The notes under the pieces: generated by a model
Told to the model about the DNA's origin: nothing
Database searches by the model: none
Seen by the model: the letters and a program-made list of their open reading frames with translations, nothing else
Position numbers and translations under genes: made by a program
Assembly: GCF_042667405.1 (NCBI RefSeq)
Contig: NZ_JBHVAL010000001.1
Span: 186,001 to 250,000 of the forward strand
Length of the DNA stretch: 64,000 bases
Direction of reading: 5' to 3'
Source: Arthrobacter sp042667405
Lineage (GTDB): Bacteria; Actinomycetota; Actinomycetes; Actinomycetales; Micrococcaceae
In this document: positions 25,976 to 33,950 of the stretch, one piece after another
Position numbering within the stretch: position 1 is the first letter of the stretch
Layout of the letters: each line of letters begins with the position of its first letter

Positions 25976-26004
25976 TTTGCAATCCGGCCGGGGTCCGTTA
26001 GTGT
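25976..26004 (+). promoter_or_regulatory. Promoter of tRNA-Val(CAC)
   Basis: TTTGCA (25976-25981) and TAGTGT (25999-26004) are spaced by 17 bases, with the tRNA beginning 14 bases after the -10 box. It is divergent from the minus-strand tRNA array. Confidence 0.55.
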
Positions 26005-26017
26005 TTTCTATGCACCC

Positions 26018-26089
26018 GGGCGATTGGCGCAGTGGTAGCGCGCTTCGTTCACACCGAAGAGGTCACTGGTTCGAACCCAGTATCGCCCA
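26018..26089 (+). tRNA. tRNA-Val(CAC)
   Basis: A 72-nt cloverleaf with acceptor GGGCGAT/ATCGCCC, anticodon stem CTTCG/CGAAG with loop TTCACAC (anticodon CAC), T-loop TTCGAAC and discriminator A. It is very close in sequence to the Val(GAC) tRNAs on the other strand. Confidence 0.95.
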
Positions 26090-26094
26090 CCGGG

Positions 26095-26136
26095 AACCCC
26101 GTTTGGACTGATTGGATCAGTCCAAACGGGGTTTTT
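26095..26136 (+). terminator. Rho-independent terminator of tRNA-Val(CAC)
   Basis: The perfect 18-bp stem AACCCCGTTTGGACTGAT / ATCAGTCCAAACGGGGTT has a 3-base loop and is followed by TTTT, six bases after the tRNA 3' end. Confidence 0.95.
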
Positions 26137-26212
26137 TCATGCCGCATGGGTTTTATTCACGACCGGAGCCGCTTTTCCGTCACGAATCCCGGCCGGTAGG
26201 CACACCTCCTAT

Positions 26213-26380
26213 GTGTACGGAGAAGAAGAATCAGAGCGGCCAGGCACATTGCCGGAACCGGAGTTGCCGTGGGGCGAACTTGCCCGCACGGCCCCGATAC
26301 TTGCCGGCAAGCTGGCCCGGCTGGCGCCGGAGCAGCTCGAAATGATCTTTCCGCCGGAGAATTCTGTCGGCCCTGTATGA
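26213..26380 (+). CDS. Possible small protein upstream of the PD-(D/E)XK-like gene
   Basis: An open frame with a coding-like third-base pattern runs from GTG 26213 to TGA 26380 (55 residues; MYGEEESERPGTLPEPELP then WGELARTAPILAGKLARL and PEQLEMIFPPENS). The acidic/Pro start and amphipathic helix look like a real protein. No clear Shine-Dalgarno precedes the GTG (a GGTAGG lies 12 bases upstream), and I recognise no family. It ends 12 bases before the next gene. It may be a short gene or a decayed remnant. The rest of 26137-26212 holds nothing I can identify. Confidence 0.4.
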   Translation: MYGEEESERPGTLPEPELPWGELARTAPILAGKLARLAPEQLEMIFPPENSVGPV

Positions 26381-26392
26381 CACAGTCTTTAT

Positions 26393-27313
26393 ATGACTGC
26401 TCCACTGCTTGCCCACGCTACTGACTACGGCCGGATGTACGCCCGCTCCACTACAGAGCAATTCTCGGTGCCCTCCATCACTACAGTGATCGGTCAGCAG
26501 GCGCATGCCTTGGACGGTTGGTTCAGCTACATGGGCGCCAGCAGTCTGGCCGCGGATCCGGAGCTTCCCGCGATTCTTGGAAGCCCCGCAAGAGTAAGGC
26601 AAGCCGTCAATAAGGCTTCCAAGGCAGCTGAGCTATACCGGGACGCGGCGGCTGCCCGCGGCGACCGTGTCCACACATATTGCGAGCAGGTTGCCTTGCG
26701 GGCCCTGGGGCGACCGCACCGCATGCAGGAATGCAGGGAAGAACTCGCCGCCAACGGTGAGCAGGCGTTCGCTGCACGCTTCGATGAATGGTGGGAGCTG
26801 TACCGGGTGGAGCCCCTGGCGCCGGAAATCACCGTCTGGAACAACACGGTGGGCTACGCGGGCACACTGGATCTCGTCGCAAGAATCAATGGCCGGATCT
26901 GCCTCATTGACTACAAAACGAAGGGCACCACGCGGGACGGAACGGTGAAGGCCCTCGACGACAAGGTGGTCATGCAGCTCACGGCCGGCATGAAGGCCGA
27001 GGAAAGCCTGGTGGATCCCGTCTCGGGTGAGTGGGAGCCGTGGAGGTATGGGGACAACCCCATGCTTCTGGCTGTTGCCATTGGAGAGACCGAGGTCAGG
27101 CCCATGCGCGCCAATCCTGAGATCCTCAAGCATCACTGGTGGAAGTTCTGCGCCCTTCGACGGGTGTGGGAAATGTCGGCGGACGTCACGGCAGCGGGAC
27201 CAGCACTGTTACCTGTTGCCCCACCGGTATTCGCTGCCGCAGCTCCTGCCTCGATCAACGGAGGCGGCGCCATGGCCTCTGTCAACGCCATGGCCTCAAC
27301 TAAACTGGCTTAG
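26393..27313 (+). CDS. PD-(D/E)XK nuclease-like protein
   Basis: This 306-residue protein has the core of the RecB/Cas4-type nuclease fold: EITVWNNTVGYAGTLDLVA (conserved Gly-x-x-Asp) followed by ICLIDYKTKGT (Asp-x-Lys) around residues 150-185, and VVMQLTAGMKAEESL as a likely QxxxY-like helix. The N-terminal half (residues 20-130) is helical. The Ala-rich C-terminus is probably disordered. A nuclease role is inferred only from the motif. No Shine-Dalgarno precedes the ATG; TATGAC at 26376-26381 would place a transcript start near the ATG, so it may be leaderless. It lies 50 bases before def. Confidence 0.75.
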   Translation: MTAPLLAHATDYGRMYARSTTEQFSVPSITTVIGQQAHALDGWFSYMGASSLAADPELPAILGSPARVRQAVNKASKAAELYRDAAAARGDRVHTYCEQVALRALGRPHRMQECREELAANGEQAFAARFDEWWELYRVEPLAPEITVWNNTVGYAGTLDLVARINGRICLIDYKTKGTTRDGTVKALDDKVVMQLTAGMKAEESLVDPVSGEWEPWRYGDNPMLLAVAIGETEVRPMRANPEILKHHWWKFCALRRVWEMSADVTAAGPALLPVAPPVFAAAAPASINGGGAMASVNAMASTKLA

Positions 27314-27363
27314 GCTCCGCAACACACGGACCTTGGTTTGACGATCGTGAGGACAGGCAACGC

Positions 27364-27936
27364 ATGGCAATTTTGAGTATCCGAATCATCGGGGATCCGG
27401 TGCTGCGCACCGTAGCTGACCCTGTCACCGACTTCGGTCCGGAGCTCGCCAAGCTGGTCGCCGACATGACAGAAACCATGGAGGATGTGGACGGTGCAGG
27501 ACTCGCCGCACCACAGGTGGGGGTCAGCCAGCGGGTCTTCACCTACCGCATTGGGGGGGTGGAGGGCCACATCATCAACCCCGTCCTGGAAAACAGCGAG
27601 GATTTCCAACCCGATGAAGTAGAGGGCTGCCTCTCCATTCCAGGCCTCGGATTCCCCGTGCGCCGCTACAGGGCCACCCGTGCAACCGGCGTCGATATGA
27701 ATGGCAACCCTGTCTCCATCGAAGCCGAAGGCATGCTCGCCCGGTGCTTCCAGCATGAAACAGATCACCTCGACGGCGTGCTTTACACAGACAGGCTGGA
27801 GGGCGAGGACCGCAAGGCCGCACTGCGCGCCATCCGGAACGCCAACTACCATGCCATCACTGAGCAGACCACGTCCAAGCGTGCCAACACGGTGGGGTCC
27901 AGCTTCGGCGGCGGCAGCTTCGGAGTTCCCGAGTGA
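27364..27936 (+). CDS. def: Peptide deformylase
   Basis: It removes the formyl group from nascent N-terminal methionine. The 190-residue protein shows all three motifs: GAGLAAPQVG, EGCLS (Cys metal ligand) and QHETDHLDG (two His ligands and catalytic Glu). The C-terminus is extended past the motif by about 40 residues ending in a Gly/Ser tail. The fmt start overlaps its stop (GTGA), so formylation and deformylation enzymes are coupled. Confidence 0.97.
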   Translation: MAILSIRIIGDPVLRTVADPVTDFGPELAKLVADMTETMEDVDGAGLAAPQVGVSQRVFTYRIGGVEGHIINPVLENSEDFQPDEVEGCLSIPGLGFPVRRYRATRATGVDMNGNPVSIEAEGMLARCFQHETDHLDGVLYTDRLEGEDRKAALRAIRNANYHAITEQTTSKRANTVGSSFGGGSFGVPE

Positions 27937-28853
27937 GGGTGCTCTTTGCCGGCACCCCCGCCGTAGCTGTTCCGTCATTGGACGCCTTGGTTGAGGCAGG
28001 TTTCGACGTCGTAGCCGTCCTGACCCGGCCGGACGCTCCGTTGGGACGCAAGCGCGTCATGACGCCTTCGCCGGCGGCGGCGCGGGCGGAGGAGTTGGGC
28101 ATCGACATTATCCGTGCGGCCAAGGTGGACGCCGGCACCACGGCACGCATCGCCGAATACGCGCCCGAGGTGGCGGCCATCGTGGCTTACGGAGGAATAG
28201 TGCCCCGGGCAGCTTTGGATGTTCCCAAGCACGGTTGGGTCAACCTTCACTTTTCCCTGCTTCCGGCCTGGCGCGGGGCTGCACCTGTCCAACGCTCGCT
28301 CATGGCCGGCGACGACATCACAGGGGCCGCGACGTTCCAGCTGGAGGAAGGCCTGGACACCGGGCCCGTTTTCGGAACGCTCACTGAGGCAGTCCGCCCG
28401 GAAGACACCGCAGGGGACCTGCTGGAGCGGCTCTCCCTCAGCGGCGCGGTGCTCCTGAGCCAAACACTCTCCGCTATCGAGTCCGGGAAAGCATCGCCTC
28501 AACCGCAGGCAGGCGAAGTGTCGCTTGCGCCCAAACTCACCCTGGAGGACGGACGCTTGGACTGGCAAAAGCCCGCTCTCGCGCTAAACCGCCAGGCCAG
28601 GGGCGTTACTCCCGAGCCCGGTGCTTGGACCACCCTGGACGGACAGCGGGTCAAACTGGAGTCTGTGGCGCTGAGGCCGGAGGTCAAAGACCTGGCACCG
28701 GGCACCATCCGGGTGGATGGCAAATTTGTTTTGGTGGGAACAGGTTCCCATGCAGTTGAACTGGGCCGTATCCAGCCGGCCGGCAAGAAGATGATGTCGT
28801 CGGCCGATTGGGCCCGCGGCCTGGCAGCACCTGAGAGAGTGGTATTCGAATGA
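27933..28853 (+). CDS. fmt: Methionyl-tRNA formyltransferase
   Basis: It formylates initiator Met-tRNA using 10-formyl-tetrahydrofolate. The 306-residue protein starts MRVLFAGTPAVAVPSLDAL; the catalytic Asn-His pair is in WVNLHFSLLPAWRGAAP and Asp in LEEGLDTGPVF. The C-terminal OB-like tRNA-binding domain begins near residue 205. GTG start overlapping the def stop, and its own stop overlaps the ATG of rsmB (ATGA). Confidence 0.97.
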   Translation: MRVLFAGTPAVAVPSLDALVEAGFDVVAVLTRPDAPLGRKRVMTPSPAAARAEELGIDIIRAAKVDAGTTARIAEYAPEVAAIVAYGGIVPRAALDVPKHGWVNLHFSLLPAWRGAAPVQRSLMAGDDITGAATFQLEEGLDTGPVFGTLTEAVRPEDTAGDLLERLSLSGAVLLSQTLSAIESGKASPQPQAGEVSLAPKLTLEDGRLDWQKPALALNRQARGVTPEPGAWTTLDGQRVKLESVALRPEVKDLAPGTIRVDGKFVLVGTGSHAVELGRIQPAGKKMMSSADWARGLAAPERVVFE

Positions 28854-30430
28854 GTGAGTCCGGCCGCCGAGGCCCGAACAACAGCGGCAGCCGGGATGGC
28901 GGCGGGCAAGGCAACCGTGGGGAAGGTAACCGCGGGCAGGGAAACCGCGGTGCGCAGGGCGGAAGCCGCCGCAACGCCCAAGGCAGGGAGCGGAACCGGG
29001 GACCCCAGCGGGGCTTCACCAACAACGCTCCGTCGCAGCGCACCCGCCGGGCGGACCCCGCCCGTCTGGTCGCCTTCGAGGTTCTCCGCGCTGTTGCTTC
29101 CGAAGACGCCTACGCCAACCTGGTCCTTCCCGCACGGATCCGGGAGCACCGCCTTGATCGGCGCGATGCCGGGTTCGCCACCGAGTTGAGCTACGGGGCC
29201 CTCCGCGGCCAGGGCACCTACGACGCCATCCTGGCCCGCTGCGTGGACCGGCCCCTGAACCAGCTGGATCCTGCAATCCTCGATGCCCTCCGGATCGGCG
29301 CGCACCAGCTGTTGTCGATGCGTGTTCCTGCGCATGCTGCCTTGGACCAGACTGTTGGTTTGGCCAGGGCAGTGATCGGGGCCGGCCCGTCAGCCCTCAT
29401 CAACGCTGTCCTCCGTAAGGTCACTGCCCACACCATGGACCAGTGGCTGGACATCCTGTTGGACCAGGAGACGGATGAGACCAAAATCGCCGCCCTGCGC
29501 CATGCCCACCCGGAATGGATTGTTCGCGCACTGCGACAATCACTGGTGAACCACGGGCGTCCCAAGAGCGAAATCGATGCCCTGCTTGAAGCCGACAATG
29601 CCGCCCCCGTCGTGAACCTTGTGGCGTTGCCTGGACTGGGCGACCTCGATGAGGCCTTGGATAACGGTGCGACCCCCGGTGAGCTGGTGGAAGGATCGGC
29701 GCTTTCGGCAGGCGGTGACCTTGGCCGCTTCGAATCGGTCCGGCGCGGCACCACCCGTGTCCAGGACGTCGGGTCCCAACTCGTCGCCCGCGCATTGGCC
29801 GGCGTCGAGTTGGGGGAACGTCCCTCCCAAGGCGAGAAGTGGCTGGACCTTTGTGCCGGTCCTGGCGGCAAGGCAGCGCTCCTGGCCGCCTTGGCTCACC
29901 GCGATGGCGCAACGCTCCTGGCCAACGAGCCTGCACCACACCGTGCCAAGCTGGTTCAGCAGGCCCTCTCGGCTGTCCCGGAAGAAACCTGGACCGTGCG
30001 GACAGGTGACGGACGCGAAGTGGGCAACGAGCACCGCGAATCGTTCGACCGTGTCCTCGTAGACGTTCCGTGCAGTGGCCTGGGCGCCCTGCGCAGGCGA
30101 CCCGAGTCGCGCTGGCGGCGTTCGCCCAAGGACATCGGAGACCTCGGGCCACTCCAGCGTGAACTCCTGAATTCCGCGATCGACGCGGTCAAGCCTGGCG
30201 GCGTCGTGGCCTACGTGACGTGTTCACCCCACCCGGCGGAGACCACCGCAGTGGTCAGCGATGTGCTGGGCAAGCGCGCGGACCTCGAATTGCTCGACTC
30301 CGGACAGGCTCTTGACCATGTCAGCCTCACGGGCAACCTTGGCGCAGGCCACGAGCACACTGCCCAGCTGTGGCCGCACATCCACCAGACAGATGCGATG
30401 TTCATGGCCATCATCCGCAAGAAGCCGTAG
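28850..30430 (+). CDS. rsmB: 16S rRNA (cytosine-967-C5)-methyltransferase-like, NusB-Sun type
   Basis: This 526-residue SAM-dependent RNA methyltransferase has a NusB-like domain (about residues 60-200) and a RsmB/Sun catalytic domain. Motif I reads DLCAGPGGKAALLAAL, motif IV VDVPCSGLGALRRRPES (Cys of PC) and motif VI VTCSPHPAETTAV (catalytic Cys in TCS). The first 60 residues are an Arg/Gly/Asn-rich repeat (GNRGEGNRGQGNRG), likely disordered and RNA-binding. The ATG overlaps the fmt stop. Confidence 0.93.
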   Translation: MSESGRRGPNNSGSRDGGGQGNRGEGNRGQGNRGAQGGSRRNAQGRERNRGPQRGFTNNAPSQRTRRADPARLVAFEVLRAVASEDAYANLVLPARIREHRLDRRDAGFATELSYGALRGQGTYDAILARCVDRPLNQLDPAILDALRIGAHQLLSMRVPAHAALDQTVGLARAVIGAGPSALINAVLRKVTAHTMDQWLDILLDQETDETKIAALRHAHPEWIVRALRQSLVNHGRPKSEIDALLEADNAAPVVNLVALPGLGDLDEALDNGATPGELVEGSALSAGGDLGRFESVRRGTTRVQDVGSQLVARALAGVELGERPSQGEKWLDLCAGPGGKAALLAALAHRDGATLLANEPAPHRAKLVQQALSAVPEETWTVRTGDGREVGNEHRESFDRVLVDVPCSGLGALRRRPESRWRRSPKDIGDLGPLQRELLNSAIDAVKPGGVVAYVTCSPHPAETTAVVSDVLGKRADLELLDSGQALDHVSLTGNLGAGHEHTAQLWPHIHQTDAMFMAIIRKKP

Positions 30431-30502
30431 TTGCACGTTTTGGCCGCAGCGGAAACCCCGCTGCGGTCACACCACGACCCAAACCGACCCGAAGGGGCTG
30501 CC

Positions 30503-31174
30503 TTGTCTCAGTGCTGTATCAACCCGAGCATCCTGTCTGCGGACTTCGTCAACCTTGAGGCAGAGTTGCAGCGCATCAGCAACGCCGATGCGGTCCATGT
30601 GGACGTCATGGACAACCACTTCGTGCCCAACCTGACTCTCGGATTGCCCGTGGTGCAGCGGATACAGGCGGTCAGCCCGGTTCCGCTGGACGCGCACTTG
30701 ATGATTTCCGACGCCGACCGCTGGGCGCCTGCCTACGCAGACGCCGGCGTCGCGTCCGTGACGTTCCACGCCGAAGCGGCGATGGCACCGGTCAAGCTGG
30801 CCCGCGAACTGCGTGCACGGGGGTCCAAGGCTGGTATGGCCTTGCGGCCGGCCACGCCGGTGGAGCCGTACCTGGACATGCTCAGCGAACTGGACATGCT
30901 CTTGATCATGACCGTTGAACCCGGTTTCGGCGGGCAATCCTTCCTCGACATCACGTTGCCCAAGATCCGGCGGGCCCGGGCGGCAATTGAAGGCTCCGGC
31001 ATTGGCGTGGCGATCCAGGTCGATGGGGGGATCACGGAGGAAACCATCGTCAGGGCTGCAGAAGCTGGCGCCAACGTCTTCGTAGCGGGCTCGGCGGTCT
31101 ATGGCCACGAGGACCCCGCTGCAGCGATCGAGCGCCTGCGGGCTGCAGGACAAGCCGCCACAGCAACGGCCTGA
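30503..31174 (+). CDS. rpe: Ribulose-phosphate 3-epimerase
   Basis: It interconverts ribulose-5-P and xylulose-5-P in the pentose phosphate pathway. The 223-residue TIM barrel shows INPSILSADFVNL, VHVDVMDNHFVPNLTLG (metal Asp), LIMTVEPGFGGQSF and IQVDGGI. The start is TTG at 30503 (giving MSQCCINPSI) behind GAAGGGG; this matches family length, while a start at 30431 adds unrelated sequence. Ribulose-5-P is a substrate of the riboflavin genes that follow, after a hairpin and riboswitch. Confidence 0.95.
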   Translation: MSQCCINPSILSADFVNLEAELQRISNADAVHVDVMDNHFVPNLTLGLPVVQRIQAVSPVPLDAHLMISDADRWAPAYADAGVASVTFHAEAAMAPVKLARELRARGSKAGMALRPATPVEPYLDMLSELDMLLIMTVEPGFGGQSFLDITLPKIRRARAAIEGSGIGVAIQVDGGITEETIVRAAEAGANVFVAGSAVYGHEDPAAAIERLRAAGQAATATA

Positions 31175-31191
31175 CGGGGCCCACCGGATGT

Positions 31192-31228
31192 TACGAAGAT
31201 AGCCGGGAATACCCTGGCCATCTTCGTA
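31192..31228 (+). terminator. Hairpin between rpe and the riboflavin operon
   Basis: TACGAAGAT (31192-31200) and ATCTTCGTA (31220-31228) pair fully, with an inner GCC/GGC stem. It separates rpe from the riboswitch promoter region. There is no U-run. Confidence 0.6.
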
Positions 31229-31253
31229 GTTGTGGCACAATAACAACACACAT

Positions 31254-31406
31254 ACGTGCTCCGGGGTCGGTGTAAGTCCGAACCGGCGGTCATAGTCCGC
31301 GACCCGCGAGCCATTGGTGCCCTGAGTGATCAGGATTCCGGTGGCAGACGGTTGAACCGGTGGAATTCCGGTACCGACAGTTAAAGTCTGGATGGGAGAA
31401 GCACGT
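31254..31406 (+). promoter_or_regulatory. FMN riboswitch (RFN element)
   Basis: The conserved RFN blocks are present: GGGGTCGGTGTAAGTCCGAA near the 5' end, ACCGGCGGTCATAGTCCGCG, and ACAGTTAAAGTCTGGATGGG near the 3' end. ACGTGCT (31254-31260) and AGCACGT (31400-31406) form the closing P1 helix. It controls pnuX and the rib genes in response to FMN; binding represses expression in known examples. Confidence 0.96.
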
Positions 31407-31412
31407 ACAGTC

Positions 31413-31447
31413 ATGCCGTGGGCGTTCCTTCAGCGAACGCCCGGCAT
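31413..31447 (+). promoter_or_regulatory. Candidate expression-platform hairpin of the FMN riboswitch
   Basis: Seven bases after P1, GGGCGTTC (31420-31427) pairs with GAACGCCC (31435-31442) and the stem continues as ATGCC/GGCAT across a GT bulge. Without a U-run it may act as a Rho-dependent stop or alter access to the pnuX leader; this is inference. Confidence 0.55.
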
Positions 31448-31498
31448 TGCGCTGTCGTACACCCCCGGAGTCATCGCGGCTTACTGGGAAGGAACGGC

Positions 31499-32191
31499 AT
31501 GGACTTTCTGCGATGGCTCTTCGAAGCACAGATCCCCGTTGGAGGATCTGCTCTTGTCTTACGCGAAGTGCTTGGAAACATCTTTGGGTTGCTCAGCGCC
31601 CTCGGCGGAATGCGCCGGAAAGTCTGGGCCTGGCCGGTCGGCATAGTCGGCAACATTCTCTTGCTTACCGTTTTCCTCGGCAACGTCTTTGGCGCCGCTG
31701 CACCGGCCACCCTGTGGGGGCAGGCCGGACGGCAAATCATGTTCATCGCTGTGGCAGTCTATGGCTGGTACCGGTGGCAGCAGGGCCGGCAAACCAACAC
31801 TCAGGGCCGTGCGGTGATCCCCGGTTGGGCTTCCAACAAGGTGCGCCTGGCGTTGATCGGCGCAATGATCGCCGGAACCGCGGCCCTCACGCCCTTGTTT
31901 GACTCTTTGGGCTCTTATCCGCCGGTGTGGGCCGATGCCTGGACCTTCATGGGCTCGCTCCTGGCTACTTACGGCATGGCGCGAGGTTGGACCGAATTCT
32001 GGCTGATCTGGGTGGCCGTGGACATTGTCGGAGTGCCTTTGCTCTTCAGCGCCGGTTATTACGCCAGTGCTGTCATGTATCTCTTTTACGGATTCTTTAC
32101 GTTGGCCGGGTTCTTTGTTTGGTGGCGTGCTGACAAGCGTGAGCGCGGCGCCGTTCAGGCTGTTCCCGTTGCCGCAGGAGCTATCCGATGA
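31499..32191 (+). CDS. pnuX: PnuC-family transporter, probable riboflavin uptake protein (PnuX type)
   Basis: This 230-residue membrane protein belongs to the PnuC family with about seven helices, for example GNIFGLLSALGGMRRKVWAW, WPVGIVGNILLLTVFLGNVF and ALVAVYGWY-like AVAVYGWYRWQQG. Its place directly behind an FMN riboswitch and coupled to ribD is the situation of the corynebacterial riboflavin importer PnuX, so riboflavin rather than nicotinamide riboside is the likely substrate. Start ATG 31499 follows GGAAGGAAC; longer readings include the riboswitch hairpin. The stop overlaps ribD (ATGA). Confidence 0.88.
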   Translation: MDFLRWLFEAQIPVGGSALVLREVLGNIFGLLSALGGMRRKVWAWPVGIVGNILLLTVFLGNVFGAAAPATLWGQAGRQIMFIAVAVYGWYRWQQGRQTNTQGRAVIPGWASNKVRLALIGAMIAGTAALTPLFDSLGSYPPVWADAWTFMGSLLATYGMARGWTEFWLIWVAVDIVGVPLLFSAGYYASAVMYLFYGFFTLAGFFVWWRADKRERGAVQAVPVAAGAIR

Positions 32192-33324
32192 CAGGGCACG
32201 ACGCATTTGCTCCAGCCGAAAAGGCGGCCATGGATGCGGCGCTGGCGGCGGCTCTGGAGGGCCCCCGGGGGGCGAATCCGTTGGTCGGGGCCGTCATTCT
32301 CAGTCCTGAAGGCGAGCAGCTGGCCACGGGATACCATCGCGGTGCAGGGACTCCCCATGCGGAGGCCGACGCGATCTCCGAGGCCCGGCGCCAGGGAATC
32401 GACATCAAGGGCACCACCATGGTGGTCACCCTCGAGCCTTGCAACCATGTAGGCCGTACAGGTCCCTGTGCCCAGGCAATCATCGCGGCCGGTATCTCCA
32501 AGGTGATTTACGCCGTCGACGATCCCCACGATCCGGCCGCCGGCGGTGCCAAGACCCTGCGCGCAGCGGGCATTGAGGTCACTTCCGGGCTCAGCCAGGA
32601 AGATTCGCTTGACCTGAACCGGGAGTGGTTCGACGCCGTTGCCGCCAAGCGCCCTTTCGTCACCTTGCACATTGCCCAGACCCTGGACAGTCGGATTGCC
32701 GCGGTAGACGGCACCAGCCAATGGATCTCCAGCGCGGAGTCGCTGGACGACAACCACGGGTTGCGGCGGCTCATCGACGCGATCCTGGTAGGGACAGGAA
32801 CGGTGCTCATCGACAACCCGCGATTGACGGCCCGCTCCCGTGACGGCGAACTTGCCCAGCGCCAGCCCATCAGGGCAGTCATGGGCCTGAGGGAGGTCCC
32901 GGAGGAAGCGGCCGTGCGCGGTACGGACGGACGCTTCCGGCATTTGCCAACCAGGTACCCTGCGGAGGCGCTGGGGATGCTTTTTGAGGAAGGTGTCCGC
33001 CATGTGATGGTCGAAGGGGGTTCGAGCATCCTGAGCACTTTCCTTGCTGCCGGCTTGGTGGACGAGCTGATCGTGTACCTGGCGCCGACCCTGCTCGGAT
33101 CCGGCACACCGGCCTTGAATGATTTGGGTATCGGCACCCTCGCCGATGCCCAGCACTGGGCGTGGGACGAGGCCTCAGGAGGGTCCGTCCGCACGCTGGG
33201 CAATGACCTTCGGCTGCATCTTCGACCCACCGGACGCATTGCCAACCCCACCAAGAGTTCGATTCCGCAGACGGGCATGGTCTCACACAGTGGAGCTGCG
33301 GAATATGTCACAGGAGGACACTGA
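32188..33324 (+). CDS. ribD: Bifunctional riboflavin deaminase/reductase
   Basis: It catalyses the second and third steps from GTP to riboflavin: pyrimidine deamination and side-chain reduction. The 378-residue protein has an N-terminal zinc deaminase (HAEAD and EPCNHVGRTGPCAQAI) and a C-terminal NADPH reductase (RPFVTLHIAQTLDSRIA, ILVGTGTVLIDNPRLTAR, VEGGSSILSTFL). Both halves look complete. It is coupled on both sides: ATGA with pnuX and TGATG with ribE. Confidence 0.96.
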   Translation: MTGHDAFAPAEKAAMDAALAAALEGPRGANPLVGAVILSPEGEQLATGYHRGAGTPHAEADAISEARRQGIDIKGTTMVVTLEPCNHVGRTGPCAQAIIAAGISKVIYAVDDPHDPAAGGAKTLRAAGIEVTSGLSQEDSLDLNREWFDAVAAKRPFVTLHIAQTLDSRIAAVDGTSQWISSAESLDDNHGLRRLIDAILVGTGTVLIDNPRLTARSRDGELAQRQPIRAVMGLREVPEEAAVRGTDGRFRHLPTRYPAEALGMLFEEGVRHVMVEGGSSILSTFLAAGLVDELIVYLAPTLLGSGTPALNDLGIGTLADAQHWAWDEASGGSVRTLGNDLRLHLRPTGRIANPTKSSIPQTGMVSHSGAAEYVTGGH

Positions 33325-33950
33325 TGTTTACTGGAATAGTTGCAGAACAAGGCACCGTCCTTGGGATTGAACACGACGGCGAGGCCAGCGCCACGCTGCG
33401 CTTGAAGGCACCAACTACCTCGGCAGACCTGCCTCTGGGTGGCTCCATCGCGGTGAACGGTGTATGCCTGACGGCCACCAGCATCGACGGCCAGGATTTC
33501 AGCGTGGACGTCATGGGTGAAACCCTGACCCGTACCACTATCGGGGCCCTGGCAGCTGGGGACACCGTGAACCTTGAGCGTTGTGTTCCCGCCGGTGGTC
33601 GCTTGGATGGCCACGTCGTCCAGGGCCACGTGGATGGCGTTGGTGAGCTGCTCGAACGCGAAGCGCTGGGCAACTGGGACCGACTGCGCTTCGGCGTACC
33701 GGCCCCGCTGGCACGCTACATCGCCGAGAAGGGATCGATCGCCGTCGACGGTGTTTCGCTGACCGTGACCGCCGTCAGCGCGGCGTCCGAAGCGGAACCG
33801 TGGTTCGAGGTCGGGCTCATTCCCACCACGCTGGAAGAGACCGGTCTGGGGGCGAAGGCCGTAGGCGGCCGCGTCAACCTGGAAGTGGATGTCCTGGCGA
33901 AATACACCGAGCGCCTTTTGTCGTTCGCCCCGCAGGGAGGCACCCGATGA
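33324..33950 (+). CDS. ribE: Riboflavin synthase, alpha chain
   Basis: It dismutates two lumazines to riboflavin. The 208-residue protein has two lumazine-binding repeats: the first begins MFTGIVAEQGTV and holds VNGVCLTAT, the second holds GHVDGVGELLERE and VDGVSLTVTAV. The stop overlaps ribB by ATGA. Some nomenclatures call it ribC. Confidence 0.96.
   Translation: MFTGIVAEQGTVLGIEHDGEASATLRLKAPTTSADLPLGGSIAVNGVCLTATSIDGQDFSVDVMGETLTRTTIGALAAGDTVNLERCVPAGGRLDGHVVQGHVDGVGELLEREALGNWDRLRFGVPAPLARYIAEKGSIAVDGVSLTVTAVSAASEAEPWFEVGLIPTTLEETGLGAKAVGGRVNLEVDVLAKYTERLLSFAPQGGTR

Noticed and set aside
30431..30502. An upstream start for rpe at 30431
   Set aside because: It adds 24 residues unrelated to the family, while TTG 30503 has GAAGGGG before it and gives family length.
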